This document shows, one piece after another, positions 1 to 14,030 of a DNA stretch of 64,000 nucleotides. Below the pieces are notes generated by a model. That model was not told the DNA's origin, searched no databases, and saw only the letters and a list, made by a program, of their open reading frames with translations. Origin of the DNA: Anaeromyces robustus (taxonomy: Eukaryota > Neocallimastigomycota > Neocallimastigomycetes > Neocallimastigales > Neocallimastigaceae); the NCBI GenBank assembly GCA_002104895.1, contig MCFG01000056.1, forward strand, positions 112,501 to 176,500, given 5' to 3'. The number at the start of each line of letters is the position of its first letter. Position 1 is the first letter of the stretch. The position numbers were made by a program, and so were the translations under genes.

Positions 1-1572
1 GTATTACATCGAAATTTTATTATAAAAGGAAACTAAATAAATAATAATATGTATAAACTATATTAAATATGTTATACAATTAAAATTTTTAATATATTAA
101 ATTAAAAATTAAATAAAAAACCGAATCTTAGTTAATGATTAATCTAATTTATAATAAATTTGAATATACTGTAATAATATATTATCAATATATTATATAT
201 CCTTTTTTTGTTTGAAATAATAATAAATAATATAAAATTATAAAATACAAAATTATAGAAAACTTCGAAATTTTATATTTAATTATTTATTTTTTTATTT
301 ATTTAATTATTTAATTATTTATTTATGTATTATTTATTTATATACTTATTTTATATATCCTTTTTAATTATTGTAGTAATACAATATAGAAAAAAAAAAT
401 TTTTTTTTACGTTGCTTAGTTTAAACTTTAATTAATAGTATATAACTATTATAATAAATGTAACCTTTTGTATTTTTTTTCTTTTTTCTTTTTTATATAA
501 GCAAAAACAACATAAAAAAATAGTTTATTATAAAATTATTACCTAAAGCATTATTATATAATCAATATTACCTTTTAATTTCTATTCTTTTTTTTTTTTT
601 AAAAATTATATTTTTTTATTTAATTATTATTTTATAAATGATATTTAAAATAATATAAATAATCATAATATAATAAAAAAAAAGAAAATTGATTTAGAAT
701 TAAAAGATATCAAAATTATTTATAGATGATAATTTAATAGATATAATAAAATATAATTATTTTTAATATTTTTCAAATATAGAAAAATAGCTTTGATTCA
801 ATATTTATATATATTTAATTTTTTTTTAGAATTGATCTTTATTATAAAAAAGAATAATTTATAAAAAATATTAAATATATATTTATGTAGATTTTGCTGT
901 AATAATTTATAATAAATCAAGTTGAGCTAAATTTATAAATTTTTTTGAGAGTTATTAAAATATATAAAGGATCCATAATCGAAAAAAAATAATTATACAT
1001 TACAATTATTCATTAATTCAAATCATTAATACTTACAATAATTTTATCAGATTTTAGTAAATGTAAATATTTATATTTGTTTATATAATTATAATATTAA
1101 ATATTCTTAAATTAAATTTTGAAGTTTACTAATAAAATAATCATACTATGATATTTTTATATTATTATTTTTATAGTAGATACTAATAGATTTGATGAAA
1201 TTAGTATTTTACTAATAATTTTATATACGCTTTCCCAAAAGAAAAAACATTTTGTTTTCAATTATTATAAAAATAATTAGCAATTTTAAAAATATTATTC
1301 TTTAAAAAGCTAAATATTATTTTAAAATTGAATAAATTTATATAATTTTATAAAACTTTTTAATCTCAACATATTTTTTTAAGTGTTTATTGCTAAGTAA
1401 ACAATAACAATAATTTTAACGGTCAAAATAGATAATAAATATAAGGATATTTTAAGAAGGAAATAAATGAAAAACAATTAAAAATAAAAATAAATAATAA
1501 TAAAAGCTATACAACGAAATATATTTAAATTAATTTAATAAAATAAAACAATAAACAAAAAAATAATAAAAA
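1..1572. other. Intergenic DNA upstream of the MFS gene
   Basis: Very A+T-rich sequence with many homopolymer and ATTT-type runs. I see no reading frame with protein-like composition, no recognisable RNA gene and no mobile element. The last part should hold the promoter and leader of the transporter that begins at 1573. The bases just before its ATG are A-rich, as for the other genes here. Confidence 0.6.
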
Positions 1573-2302
1573 ATGTTCAATATAAAGAAAGAAAAAGATG
1601 AACAAAAATATACCGTAGATCAAGCCTTATACCAAGTTGGCTATGGCCCATTTCAACAAACTATGGGAATGCTTTCTTGTGCTGGAATAGGTATTTTTTA
1701 ATAATTTAATATATAGTAATAAAAAAAAAATAAAATAAATAAATAAATAAAAAAAAAAAAGAGCATAAAAAATAACAAAAGTATATTTGAAATTTTGTTG
1801 AATTAAAATAGGTTTAGGTTCATATCAAATAATTACCTTTTTAGTAAATTTACCAGAAATTAAAAAATCACTATCCTCAACAAATGAAGATTTTATTTGG
1901 CTTAATCCAATAATAAGTCTCTTCATTGCTCAAATATGTGGTGGTTTATATTGGACTTATATAGGAAATAAATATGGTAAACTTATTATTGTTGTTATTT
2001 AATTTATTATAATCATTTATATTTTTTAAATAATTAATATTTTTAAAATATATATATTATTTTATAGGTCGTAAAAGAGCATCAATATATAGTGTGCTAT
2101 TGAACTTGGTTAATCATATTTCTTTCTTCTTTTTACCATCTTCCACTTTATGGATTAATATTTATGCTATAATATTAGGATTTAGTATTGGCACTAATTT
2201 AACTACAGATATTCAAATGTTTAATGATTTTACTTTATATCAAAAAATAAAATCATCACATTTAATATGCATTCTTTATTGGAAGTTAATAAGTGGTAAA
2301 TA

Positions 2303-2333
<31 letters not shown>

Positions 2334-3376
2334 TTAAATAATTATTTTGAAATCAAAATTCCATAAATAATATTAATTAAAAATAAAATTTTTTATTTTT
2401 TATTAATTGTATAGTAATGGCATCATTTTTAGTTTCTTTATTTGTTATTTCAGTAATGGGATTAAAAATGGGAAATATAATAAATTCTGTATTAACTTTA
2501 TCACTTTTATTATGCAGAACAAGATGGCAACATGAATCTCCAAGATATTTAGTGAAAGAACATCGTATATATAGTGCTGCTGATACACTTTATTTATTAG
2601 CTGAAAAGAATAAAACTGAATTACCAATGGGTACACTTGATATGTATTCTAAAGAAACAGCTATAAATAAATATGAAGCTAATCCATTAGAATGTTTTAA
2701 AGCATCTGAATTAAAAGGAAATTCTATATTTATAGCATTGTCATATAGTTTTTCATATACTATGTTTACAATTTTAAATAATATGGGAGATTTGACAAAC
2801 CAATATAAGGATAATTATTCTATATCATTGTTATCCATATTCTTTATTTCTATGGTAATTACGGTAATTGCCGTTTTTTCAATATCACCATCATTAGTTT
2901 TGCCATATAATAAAAACATAATGATTATAACTTCATTTTTAATGACTACAATGGTTATAGTTTTTGGAATGAGTCAACATTGGCTGGTTGCCTCATTATC
3001 TTTAATTACTATGGCTATATCATTCTTTATTTCAGCACTTTGTCTCATTACTCAAGCAGTTAATAATACTTCTTCAAAGTATAAGCTTTCAATTCTTTCA
3101 ATGATTGGATATTGTTTAGTTTTTGCTGGTTTATCATCAACCATTATGAATGAACTTTTAAGATATCATTTCCAAGCAGATTATAGAATACATTTCTTAT
3201 TTTGTTCTTTTCTTACTGGTGTTGCAAATTTCTTAACATTTAAAACCAGAAACTTTAATGAAATTACTAGAATTATATCATTAAATGAATATGAAGAATT
3301 TATACCAGAAGAAAAGGATAAAATTCACTATACAACAAATAAAAGATCATCCTATTCATTAAAAATCAATTTATAA
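1573..3376 (+). CDS. MFS transporter, SV2/SLC22-like
   Basis: Four exons (1573-1690, 1812-1976, 2068-2295, 2415-3376) join in frame to give 490 residues, a normal length for a 12-helix major facilitator. The N-terminus reads DQALYQVGYGPFQ, the opening typical of SV2-like/organic solute MFS proteins. The loop between helices 2 and 3 has the family signature GNKYGRKRA (exon 2/3 junction), and ESPRYLV follows the first helical bundle. About twelve hydrophobic segments can be counted, and the C-terminal tail is charged. All three introns use GT..AG; the junctions after exons 1 and 2 both fall inside glycine codons (phase 1). It should be a membrane permease for a sugar, organic ion or similar small solute, but the substrate cannot be read from the sequence. 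It converges with the sorting nexin gene downstream. Confidence 0.85.
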
Positions 3377-4739
3377 AGTGATTTAAATGGATGATATATT
3401 ATTATTAATGTAATAGTTAAATGAAAAAAATTATTAAAATATTCATTTTAATTATACAAATATAATATATCTAATTAATTTGTTATAAAAATTTCATAGA
3501 TGATATGATAAGTAGTTATCAATATCAAATTTATTATTTCAATTAATTGTTTTCGTTATTAATATGTATATAAATATTATAATATTATAATGATATGTAT
3601 ATATATATTATTTAGATTGGAAAACAATGTACATATAATCATGTACAAACAAATTAATAATAATCATAATTAAAATTTCCATTTTAACTATATATACTTT
3701 TTTTTTTTTTTCACTTTTAGAAAAAAAAAAAAAAAGATTTTATTTTTTCTTTTTTTTTCATATAACTTTTATTTCAACATAAGATAATTTATTTTAAAAT
3801 ACAAAATTATAAATTTTTAATTTTTATAAAGCATTTTTATTTTTTTTTTTTTTACTTTATTATAAAAAAATATTCTAAAAAAAAAAAAAAAAATATTTAA
3901 CTAACAAGTTTCTAAAAAAAAAAAAAATTAAAAAATCAAATTTCATTTAGCCTTATTATGTTATAAAAAAAAAGTTTAATTCATAATCTTCACCATTAAA
4001 TATGATGATAAATAGGGTTACGTTAAAAAATAAAATTAAAAAAAAAAAAAAAAAAAAAAAGTAAAAAAATAAAAGCAGAACAAATCAATAATATAAACAA
4101 AAATAATGATGATAATAATAATAATAATAAAAATAGAAAAAAAAAATATTAAAAAAAAGATCAATTATAAAAAAAATAAATAAATAAAAAATTAATAATA
4201 TAATTAAAAAAAAAAATTCTTTTTTTTATTTTATTTTATTTTTATATATAATTTTTTTTATTAATTTATAAAAAAAAAGAAAAGAAAGAAAGAAAAAGAA
4301 ATAATTTAAAATTTAGATTTTAAATTATTTTCCTTTAAATATGATAGCCTAATTCATCTCTTTATTTATTATTTTTATTTTAATATTTATATTTTGTTAC
4401 TTTAAATATATATATATATATATTACTTATTATTGATATCTTTTTTTTTTTTTTTTTTTTTGTTAGTTTGTTTTAAATTCTTTATTTGTTATTTCAGTTT
4501 ATGATATTTTAAGTAAACTATTTTCATAAAAGTAAAAATAAATGTAAAAGGAATAAAAATAGGATATTTTAATATATTATTAAATAATAAAACCCAAAAT
4601 TTATTTTTATTTTTATTTTTTTATTCTGTTATTATTATATTACGTTATTTCCCCTTTTCTCATTTTTAACTGTTTAAACTATTATAATTACGATAAACTC
4701 TAAACAAATGTTATATTAAAATAATAATAATAATAATAA

Positions 4740-4806
<67 letters not shown>

Positions 4807-5024
4807 ATATATAAATATATAAATATATAAATAAATATATAAATAAATATAAAATAAGATAAATTTATTAATAAAGTAGAACAGGATAAAAAAAGCTATT
4901 TTTCATTTGCTTAATTTATGACAATATTAACTTAATAAATTGACTATTTATTCATATATATATATATATTATTCATGTATTGATATATATATTTTTTTAT
5001 TTATTACTTTTTATTTTTTACTTT

Positions 5025-5055
<31 letters not shown>

Positions 5056-5291
5056 TTTTTTTTTATTAGTTTTTATTTTTATTTTTATTTTATTTTATTT
5101 AAAAGTTTATAATTTTTTATTTTTATGTTATTTTTTTTTTTTTAATTCTTTATCATTAATGTTATTTTTATATTTAATATTTTATTTATAATTTTTTATT
5201 TAATATCTTGTATGCTTTTTTTATAATATATATTAATTTTTTATTATTATTTTTTTTTATTATTATTTTTTCATACTGATAAGAAAAAAAA
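3377..5291. other. Convergent intergenic region
   Basis: The 3' flanks of the transporter and the SNX4 gene meet here. Content is poly(A), poly(T), AAT, TTTA and TA runs. The reading frame at 4940-5191 translates only to Phe/Tyr/Ile-rich low complexity and is not a gene. Several AATAAA-like sites are present but are too common in this DNA to assign as polyadenylation signals. Confidence 0.55.
4743..4808. repeat. Poly(A)33 followed by (AAAT)n
   Basis: A run of 33 A at 4743-4775 leads into about nine AAAT units. It is a simple low-complexity tract between two convergent genes. Confidence 0.8.
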
Positions 5292-6056
5292 TTATACAGT
5301 AGTATTTTCAAATTTTTCAATAAGATCATCCCAAAGTTTTTTATTCTATTTATAACAAAAAAATAATATATAGATATATTAATATATAATAATTCATTAA
5401 TTAATTGCTTTATTACTTTATAGCTTTTTATAAAATATAAAATATATTTATATATATTTAAAAATAATAAATAAAATTAAATCATACCTTTTGATGAGAT
5501 TCTACTTGAATATCAATATAATCATTAAGATATTTACGGAAGTCCATGATTTGGAAATTATCGAAATATTCAATTTCTTTTGTTATATCATCATCAAATC
5601 TTTTACTATCTTCTTCACTTTTTTCTACTTCGGGTTTAAGCTATATTATTTTTAAATAAATATATATATATGTATATATTAATTTTTTTATTTTATTAAT
5701 TTATATTGTTTTTTTTATTTTTTTATTATATATATATATGAACTAAAGACCAAAAAAAAAAAAAAAAAAAAGTCATATAATTACCTCTTCAATTTTCTTT
5801 TGAAGATTTATCATTTTTTCTTCTCTTCTTAACTTTGGATCATTACCTTTCATTTCATCAAATTTACGACTTACAAATGAAGTAATACCAGAAGAAATAT
5901 GAGCTGGATTATTTTCATATTTTTTTAATTCATCACTATAAGATTTTAAATAACTTGATAAACCTTCAAAATCCATTTGTTTTTGATCTCTAGCTTTAAG
6001 TGTATCCTAATAAATTAATAGGAAATAAAAAAAAAATATTTAAATTAAAATTAGGA

Positions 6057-6102
<46 letters not shown>

Positions 6103-6614
6103 TTTATATATATATATATATATTTCTTTTATTTAATTTTGATTTATATGAATTGATTCATTCTTTTATATATATTTTATGAAATATAATTAATATAAAT
6201 AACTTACTTTGTATGATTGACAATAGTTGATATATCCTTTAATATTTCCTACATAAACATTTTCCTCTTTTGTAGCCTAGATTATATTTAGAAATATGTA
6301 ATAAATTAATAAATTAATAAATTAATAAATTAATAATTTAACATAAATATATATATACATTTCATTTTTAATATATTACTTTTTCTCCAATGTTTTTAGA
6401 AACATTTCTTAAGGTATTTGAAAATTCATTAACAATATTTTCTAAATCAACATCAGTTTCACCGAATTTTTCTGCTGCTAATGCAAATTCATTCATATGA
6501 TTTTCTATTGCTTTATTCACATAAAATTTTTATTATTAAATATTAAATTTAAATATAGCAAATAAAGTAAATAAATAAAATAATAATATTGTATATACGT
6601 GAAAATTATTATTA

Positions 6615-6655
<41 letters not shown>

Positions 6656-8214
6656 TAAATATTATAAAAAGTGATTAGATATAATTATTACATTTTTCTT
6701 GTTTAATTATATTTGTATGAAGTTTTTCAACATGTTGTAAATTAACTTCCAAACGGTCTAACTTTTCTTTAGCTTTAACAAATTTTTCATTTGTATTTTT
6801 TATTTTTGAAAAACTATTTACAATAGAATCACTTATACCATCTAAAACTGTATTATTATCATTTTTTGCTTGTTCAATAGCTCTGGTCTAATAATTAATT
6901 TTATTAAGCAATGATATTAAAATAAACATAATTTTGAATAGATTATACTGTTAGGATATTTAATTAATAATTAATATTATATTAATATTAATTATGAAAT
7001 TTTACCATATCCGTGCTTTCTAAAAAGTTTTTTAATATATCACTATTTTGAATAACTGGATGTCTAGCTATACGTTTCATATATATTTCTAATAAATTAC
7101 GTCTTCTTTCTGTAAATTCTGGACTAAAACGGTCACCAGTAATAAAAGATTCTTTTATATAATTTTATTTAATATAAATATAAATTTAAAAAGAAATAAA
7201 AAAAAAAAATTAATCTTTTGAACAATTCATATTGTATATACTTATAATTTAGATATTAAATAATCATATTTACTATTTTAAAATTATATTATATAAATAT
7301 TGTTATTATTTATTATTTATTATTATTATTATTTAAAATTTACCAATAACTTTTTTTTCTGGTAATGGTGGGATAATACATGAAGGATATGTACTTATAA
7401 GAGCATTGTTTAAATTGATAAAATCAGTATAACGATGCCTTACTTCATTTTCTTTCTGTGAATATATTTCTAATGAGTTCTTATTATTATTTAATTACAT
7501 TTAGATTTAAAAAATGATAAAAATAATAAAAAGAAGATATTAAAATTTATAAATTATATATATAAAAAAAATTTAATTTAAAATTTTTATATATTTATAA
7601 ATTATATTAAAATTATAATAATATATTAACTAATTAAATAAATATTACATACTTTTGATTTAATTAAATATGTTGTAAAGAAATTTGAACCATCACTTTC
7701 TTTCTGTGGATCACAAATTTCAATTTGTAATTTATCTGAGTTTGGTACTGTAAATGAAACGAATTTCTGATGTTCTTCTTCTTCAAATTCCATCTTCAAT
7801 TAATTATTTTTTTAGCATTATGAATTTATATATGAAAACAAACATTGCATAAAGTATTAAAATTTATTATTTTTAGTTTATAAATTCAACTTATAATATA
7901 TATATTCAATAGATATTGAAAAAAAAATACTTTTGAATCTTCTTCTTCATTTTTTACATCTTCGTCAGTTGGTGTATAACCTATATTCAATATTATCATG
8001 GATTTACAATTTAATTAAAGTAAATTAATGTAAACATATAATATTATAATTGATTTTATTAATATGAATTTATTAATTTATAATTATTTTCAGAGTTTAA
8101 AAATTATACTTTATTTCCATTTTCAATAATTAAAAAAATGGATAAAAAATTATTAATATATATGTTTTATATACCAAAACCAGTATCCCATGTTAAAGTG
8201 TTGAAATCATCCAT
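5292..8214 (-). CDS. SNX4: Sorting nexin 4 / Atg24-type PX-BAR protein
   Basis: Eleven exons (8175-8214, 7931-7980, 7653-7793, 7344-7455, 7006-7151, 6692-6887, 6380-6510, 6208-6276, 5785-6006, 5488-5640, 5292-5345) join to 437 residues. An acidic start is followed by a PX domain at about residues 40-160. Its PI3P-binding features are visible: RHRYTDF at 83-89, PPLPEKK near 107-113 and an EFTERRRNLLE helix. The rest is a helical BAR region. The string ARDQKQMDFEGLSSYL is typical of fungal Snx4/Atg24 and argues against Vps5/SNX1, the nearest alternative. In yeast this family acts on endosomes, recycling cargo to the Golgi and supporting selective autophagy; that role is inferred here. Introns 5 and 9 hold ATT/AAT microsatellites (6606-6655, 6057-6102). 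Confidence 0.85.
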
Positions 8215-8464
8215 ATTTATATATTAAAAATATTTTTTTTTTCTAAAAAAAAAAAATTAAAAGAAAAAAATGATAAAAAAATGAAAAGAAAAGAAAAGAA
8301 ATGAAATGAAATGAAAAGAAATGAAAATAACAAAAAAGTATAATAAAAAGTAGCTTATTTTATACTTTTTATTAATTTTTACAATAATTAATTTTTAAAT
8401 AATAAATACACTTTTTCCGTTATTATCATTTAAAAAATAACTTTTTAAAATTCTTCTTTTTTAA

Positions 8465-8496
<32 letters not shown>

Positions 8497-8814
8497 AAAA
8501 AAGAAAGAATAATGTTATATTACTTTAAATAAAATTACTTCTCTATTATCAAAATATTTAAAAAGTTAATTTTTTTAAAAGTCTATTTTATTTATTTATT
8601 TATTTCAAAATTTCAAAAAAATAAGACATAAAATATAATTAATTAATATATTAATATATATTATATAATATATTATAATTTAATATAACTTAATTAAGTG
8701 AATTGAAAAATCATAAAAGTCTATTATATTTATTTTTATTTTATTTTTAATATTTTCAAAATAATAACAGAAATAAAAAGATTATTTAATAGCATATAAA
8801 AAAATATAAAAAAA

Positions 8815-8874
8815 TATAATATAATATAATATAATATAATATAATATAATATAATATAATATAATATAATATAA
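8815..8874. repeat. (ATAAT)n pentanucleotide array
   Basis: About twelve tandem copies of a 5-base unit, nearly perfect, about 0.6 kb upstream of the SNX4 start codon. Confidence 0.9.
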
Positions 8875-9040
8875 TAAGTATATAATTTAAATACATTTAT
8901 TATCTATTCTATTTTATCTATTTAATAAATAATAAATATAATAATTATAAATAATAATATTGTTTAACAAAACTTCAATAATATTTATTTAATTTTAATT
9001 AACATTTATACATATGGAAATTGTTTAGATTAAATTATAT

Positions 9041-9051
9041 TTAATAATAAT

Positions 9052-9097
<46 letters not shown>

Positions 9098-9122
9098 TCA
9101 TAAATAATAAATAATAATAATG

Positions 9123-9177
<55 letters not shown>
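9041..9177. repeat. Imperfect (AAT)n array
   Basis: Two AAT runs separated by AATCAT/AATGAT variants. It lies between divergent genes, about 0.6 kb upstream of the LRR gene. Confidence 0.9.
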
Positions 9178-9178
<1 letters not shown>

Positions 9179-9741
9179 TTTTTTTTTCTTTGAAATGCAA
9201 GTATTTATTATTTATTTTTTGATATAACAATTATCGAAATAGTAATAAATATGTGAAAAATTATTATATTATATATTAACCTTTTTAATCAGGAAATTAT
9301 TGATTAAAAAAAATTATGAAATCAATCTTATTAAAAATAAGAACTTTAAAGTTTATTATGTCGAATAATAATTATATTAAATATGGTAATATATATCTTA
9401 CCATATACAATATTTTTGTATTATTCATAATAAAAGAAAAATACATTTTATTTAATCAAATAAAAAAAAGAAAAGAAGAAAAAGAAAGAATAAAAAATAA
9501 AAGAACAAGAAAGAATTATATTTAGTCATTGAAAAAAAAAATTGTTACTGTTATATACAATAAAATATTATTATATATATATGTCCTTCATATAAAATGA
9601 TAAGAATATTAGATAAATCATAAAAAGAAAAAAAAAAAAATTTTTTAATTTATAAATTAACGGAATATAATTTTTATAATTTAATAAAAATATTTAGAAC
9701 TTTAGAAAAGTTCATATTGTTAAATAATCAAAAAGTAAAAA

Positions 9742-12700
9742 ATGAGAGTAAAATATATTATTATATATCTTTCCTTCTTTTATACTATTATATCTTCTAA
9801 AAAAATTGATAATGAAATTAATGAAGGAGTTAAGGCATTGAACGATTTTAATATATATGATGAATTAGAATATCAGGAAACTGAAAAGTCTTCTAATAGT
9901 AATAATGAAAAAAAAAGTAATGATTTTTATATATTTAATAAATTGTAATTAATTTATTATAAAAAAGACAAAAATAATAAAATATGTATATATTTTTGTT
10001 TTATGCATAGAATACCAAGATATATCGAATAATTCTGATGATATAGAATATAATGTGACTGATCAAAATAATAAAAATAGGATATATAATAATTATAATA
10101 AAAATAATAACAATTATTATTATAATAATAATAGCAACAATAATAGCAACAACAATAATAATAAAAACAATAATAATATCAATAATAATATCAATAATAA
10201 TATCAATAATAATAATAATACCAAAAACAATAACAATAACAATAACAATAATAATAAGAATAGTAATAAAAGTAATAATAATAATAATAATAATATTTCA
10301 TATAGTTCATCAAAATTTTATTATGGTAACAATAATTCTAATAAAACTTCAACAATTTGTAAACCAATAACTTCTATTGTTACTTCATTTCAAACAATAA
10401 CATCTACAGAAACAATTACCGCAACTCAAACTAAAACGATTGAAATTACTAATACTAGTAGTTTAGAACCTGAAATTAATACAAATATAGATGGTTTTTC
10501 TATTTTAGGAAGTCCCACTTGTTTAAGTTTATTAAATAAATATTTTAAACCAAATGTTTATATATATCTTGAAAATGATATTATTTTAATAACTTCAAGT
10601 CAAGGTTTCATAATTAATCAAAAATCCATATTAGAATGTACTGAAAATAATGATATTGATTTAAATGATAATCCTAATTTAAATATAAAATTATTGACAT
10701 ATGATCCAAATTACGGATTATTTATTGGTAAAAAAAATTATAAAATTGAAAGAGTTATTAACTTTTCATGTGAGTTCGAAAATAATTTTCCAGAAATAAA
10801 AACTACATGGTATTCATTAGATAATGGACGAAATATTACAACTTATTATGATAATAAATCAATGACATGTGTTGGAGAAATATGTCCTATTTCATTTAAA
10901 TGTACTACAGAAAGTCCTACTAATAATAATGATATTTCGATTAATTATCATAATGATAAACTAATCATTAAAGCTGGTACAAATAAAGCTGAAATTTTTT
11001 CTAATAATATTGAAATGAATACAATTTTAGCAATTTTCCTAAAATTGCATATTATAGTAACTATTTAATAATAATATAATAATATTTATAGTAGTTCTAA
11101 ATAATCATATAATATTTTCTTTTTTTATTTGAATAATTTATTCAATATTTAAAATAATATATTTTAATTGTTTTATTTTTATTAAAATATATATTACATA
11201 AAGGGAACTATTGATGAAAATATTAATATTTGTGACTATACAGATTATATATCATGTAATGATGGAAAAGTAAAAAAACTGTATGGGTTATTTAAATCAA
11301 TAAATCTATAAATTTATATATATATATATCTATAAATACATATTGTAATACCAATAAATAAAACTAATATTATTATAAATTCTTATATTAAATATTTTAT
11401 AATTTCATTATTTTATAAGAAATTTATCATCTAATGATATTAATGAAGATATATGGGAATTAATATTTAAATTAAAAAATGTAGAAAATTTGAATTTACA
11501 TAATTGTAAATTAACTTCAGAATTTCTTGAAAATATTGAACTACTTCCAAATCTTAAAACATTAAATATTTCAAAGAATTCAATTAATACTGGTTTAAAA
11601 TATATTAGTAATCTTAGCCAATTGGAATATTGGTAAGTTATATATATTTTACTTAATAAATATAGACTTAAAAATTTAAAAAAATACTAATAATACTATT
11701 TAAAATAAATTTTAAATAAAAAAAATAAAATTATTTTTTATAGTGATATATCAAATAATGCTATAAATGATGATATATCTTTGTTAAAAAAAATCAATTC
11801 AACACTTGTAACATTTATAGGCTCAAATACTAATCTTAAAGGAAATATAAATACAATTTCTGATTTGATTAAATTAAAAAAAATGTATATAAGAAAAAAA
11901 AGATTTATATAATTTAAATAATGGGTTTAAAAACAAATGCAATATATTAATTCACATATTTAATATATATATAAATAGTGATTTAATGAAAACAAGCATT
12001 TCTGGTGATATCTCTAGAGAAATGAAAATAAAGTAAAATTTCTTTATTTTTTAATTATTATTTCTATTAATTATTATTTTTAATATTATTAATTATTATA
12101 TAGTTGTTATTTAGTAATTATAATAATTTTTATATATAATTAATTATACTAATTAATTTTAATGTTATTTACATATAATATTTTATATTATATAGTAGTG
12201 AACAATCTCTTATTTCTTCTGTTTTACCATATTCATTAACAGATTTGTAATAATATATTTTTATAATATATATAATTCAATAATTATATATTTTAAATAA
12301 TATTAATATTATATAATATAAATTTATTTGATATATAAACTTGTATAAAAAAGAGATGTTTCAATGACCAGTATTACTGGAAACATTAATGACCTATTTA
12401 TATTATCAAGCCAACTTGAAAACATGTATTATTTATAATTATTGATTTTAATATATATATCAAATATAATTATTGATTTTCATATTTATATAAAATTATT
12501 ATTCTATAAACGTTAATATTAATAATTTATTTTTTTTTTCGATTATTATAATATATAGAAATATTAGTAATACTCTCATTAAAGGTGATCTTCAGTCTAA
12601 TATCTATAAAATCCATAGCCTTAAATCAATGTATTACTTTTTTTATTTTTTATTTTTTTTTTCATTATTACCTAAATATTAGTATTATAATATTCTTATT

Positions 12701-13088
12701 AATATTGTTATTATCGTTAAGTAACTAAATATTAATATTTTTATAATTATATTAAAGTAATTTCTCTAATACAGCTATAAGTGGAAAATTATCAAGTGAA
12801 ATAAAAAATTTAAAAAATTTAAAAAAAATGTTAGTTAATATTGTTATTATATATATAATATAATATTGAATATTGAATAGAAATATTTACATAAACCATT
12901 ATTATTAATTTTTAATTATTTTTTATTATATGTGTTATGTAAATATTAAAAAAGAGATATATCAAGTACTGAAATTACCAATATTAATTTAGGATATTTT
13001 ACGCCATTAACCGGATTAGAAATAATGTAATATATAAATAATTAGTAAAAAATAATTTTTGATCATTTTTTTAAATAAACTAATCATA

Positions 13089-13120
<32 letters not shown>

Positions 13121-13984
13121 TGAAAATTAATAGTAATATTTCACAAACAAAAGCTAGTGGAATAATACCATCAGAAATTGCAAAATTAAAGAAACTTACT
13201 ATTTTTGATATTCATAATACTATAATTGAAGGTTATGTACCAGATGAATTCTTCAATCTCAACAACTTAAATATAGTTGATTTATCTAATACATATCTCT
13301 GTGGAAGTTATAATGAGGATGTATGTGGTATTAATTCTAAAATTAATGGTTCAGTAAGAACAATTCCAAGTTGTAAAGTTAATTCGAATATGTGTTCTAA
13401 TTGCTCATTCTGTCCGACAATTTGTCATCCTTTAATATTTAAATATTCTTTTATCGATTGGGGAATTTATGAGGAAGTTTCATTTGAAAAAGATACTTAT
13501 AATCCAACTAGAGTACAATGTAAAGGTGCTTCTCATGCATGTGCTGTGACCTATTATTCTTGTGTTAATATATATAATTCAGATAATACAGTAAATAAAA
13601 TATTCTTTAATACAACTACAGGAAATATTATAATGAATAATTATTCAAACTATATAAGTAATGAAAATATTCTTGAACCAGTTGATAATAACATATTAAA
13701 TGAATTACAGAGTATTTATAATGAAATATATGAAGATGAAAATAATTTATTATCAATAAGTAATAAACCGTTAAATTCAAGCAATATAAATTCTCTTAAT
13801 AATCAATCTACAGATTCAAATTATTTTAATCATGAAGCTCAAACTTCAAATATAATTCAATTAAACAATACAAATATTGATGTAAATTCATCTTTAAATA
13901 ACAATAATAATTCAATTATATATAATTATGACGATATAATAGAAAAAAATAATGACAATAATTTAGGAGATAATAATAATATTG

Positions 13985-14030
<46 letters not shown>

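Larger units (their letters stand above)
8215..9741. other. Divergent intergenic region between SNX4 and the LRR gene
   Basis: Should contain both promoters. A (TATAA)n pentanucleotide array and a long AAT array occupy the middle. A 69-codon frame at 9316-9525 is Ile/Lys/Asn-rich without homology features and is not called. No other structure was recognised. Confidence 0.5.

Noticed and set aside
1-1572. Subtelomeric or centromeric character
   Set aside because: No telomeric repeats or satellite; high A+T is shared by all gaps in the window.
4940-5191. Open frame rich in Phe/Tyr
   Set aside because: Pure low complexity from TA and T runs in a convergent gap.
5292-8214. Assignment of the PX-BAR gene to Vps5/SNX1
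   Set aside because: The RDQKQMDFEGLSSYL segment and short N-terminus match Snx4/Atg24 better; Vps5 has a longer N-terminal region.
9316-9525. Possible small gene
   Set aside because: Composition is Ile/Lys/Asn-rich like surrounding translated non-coding DNA; no signal, motif or splice partner was found.
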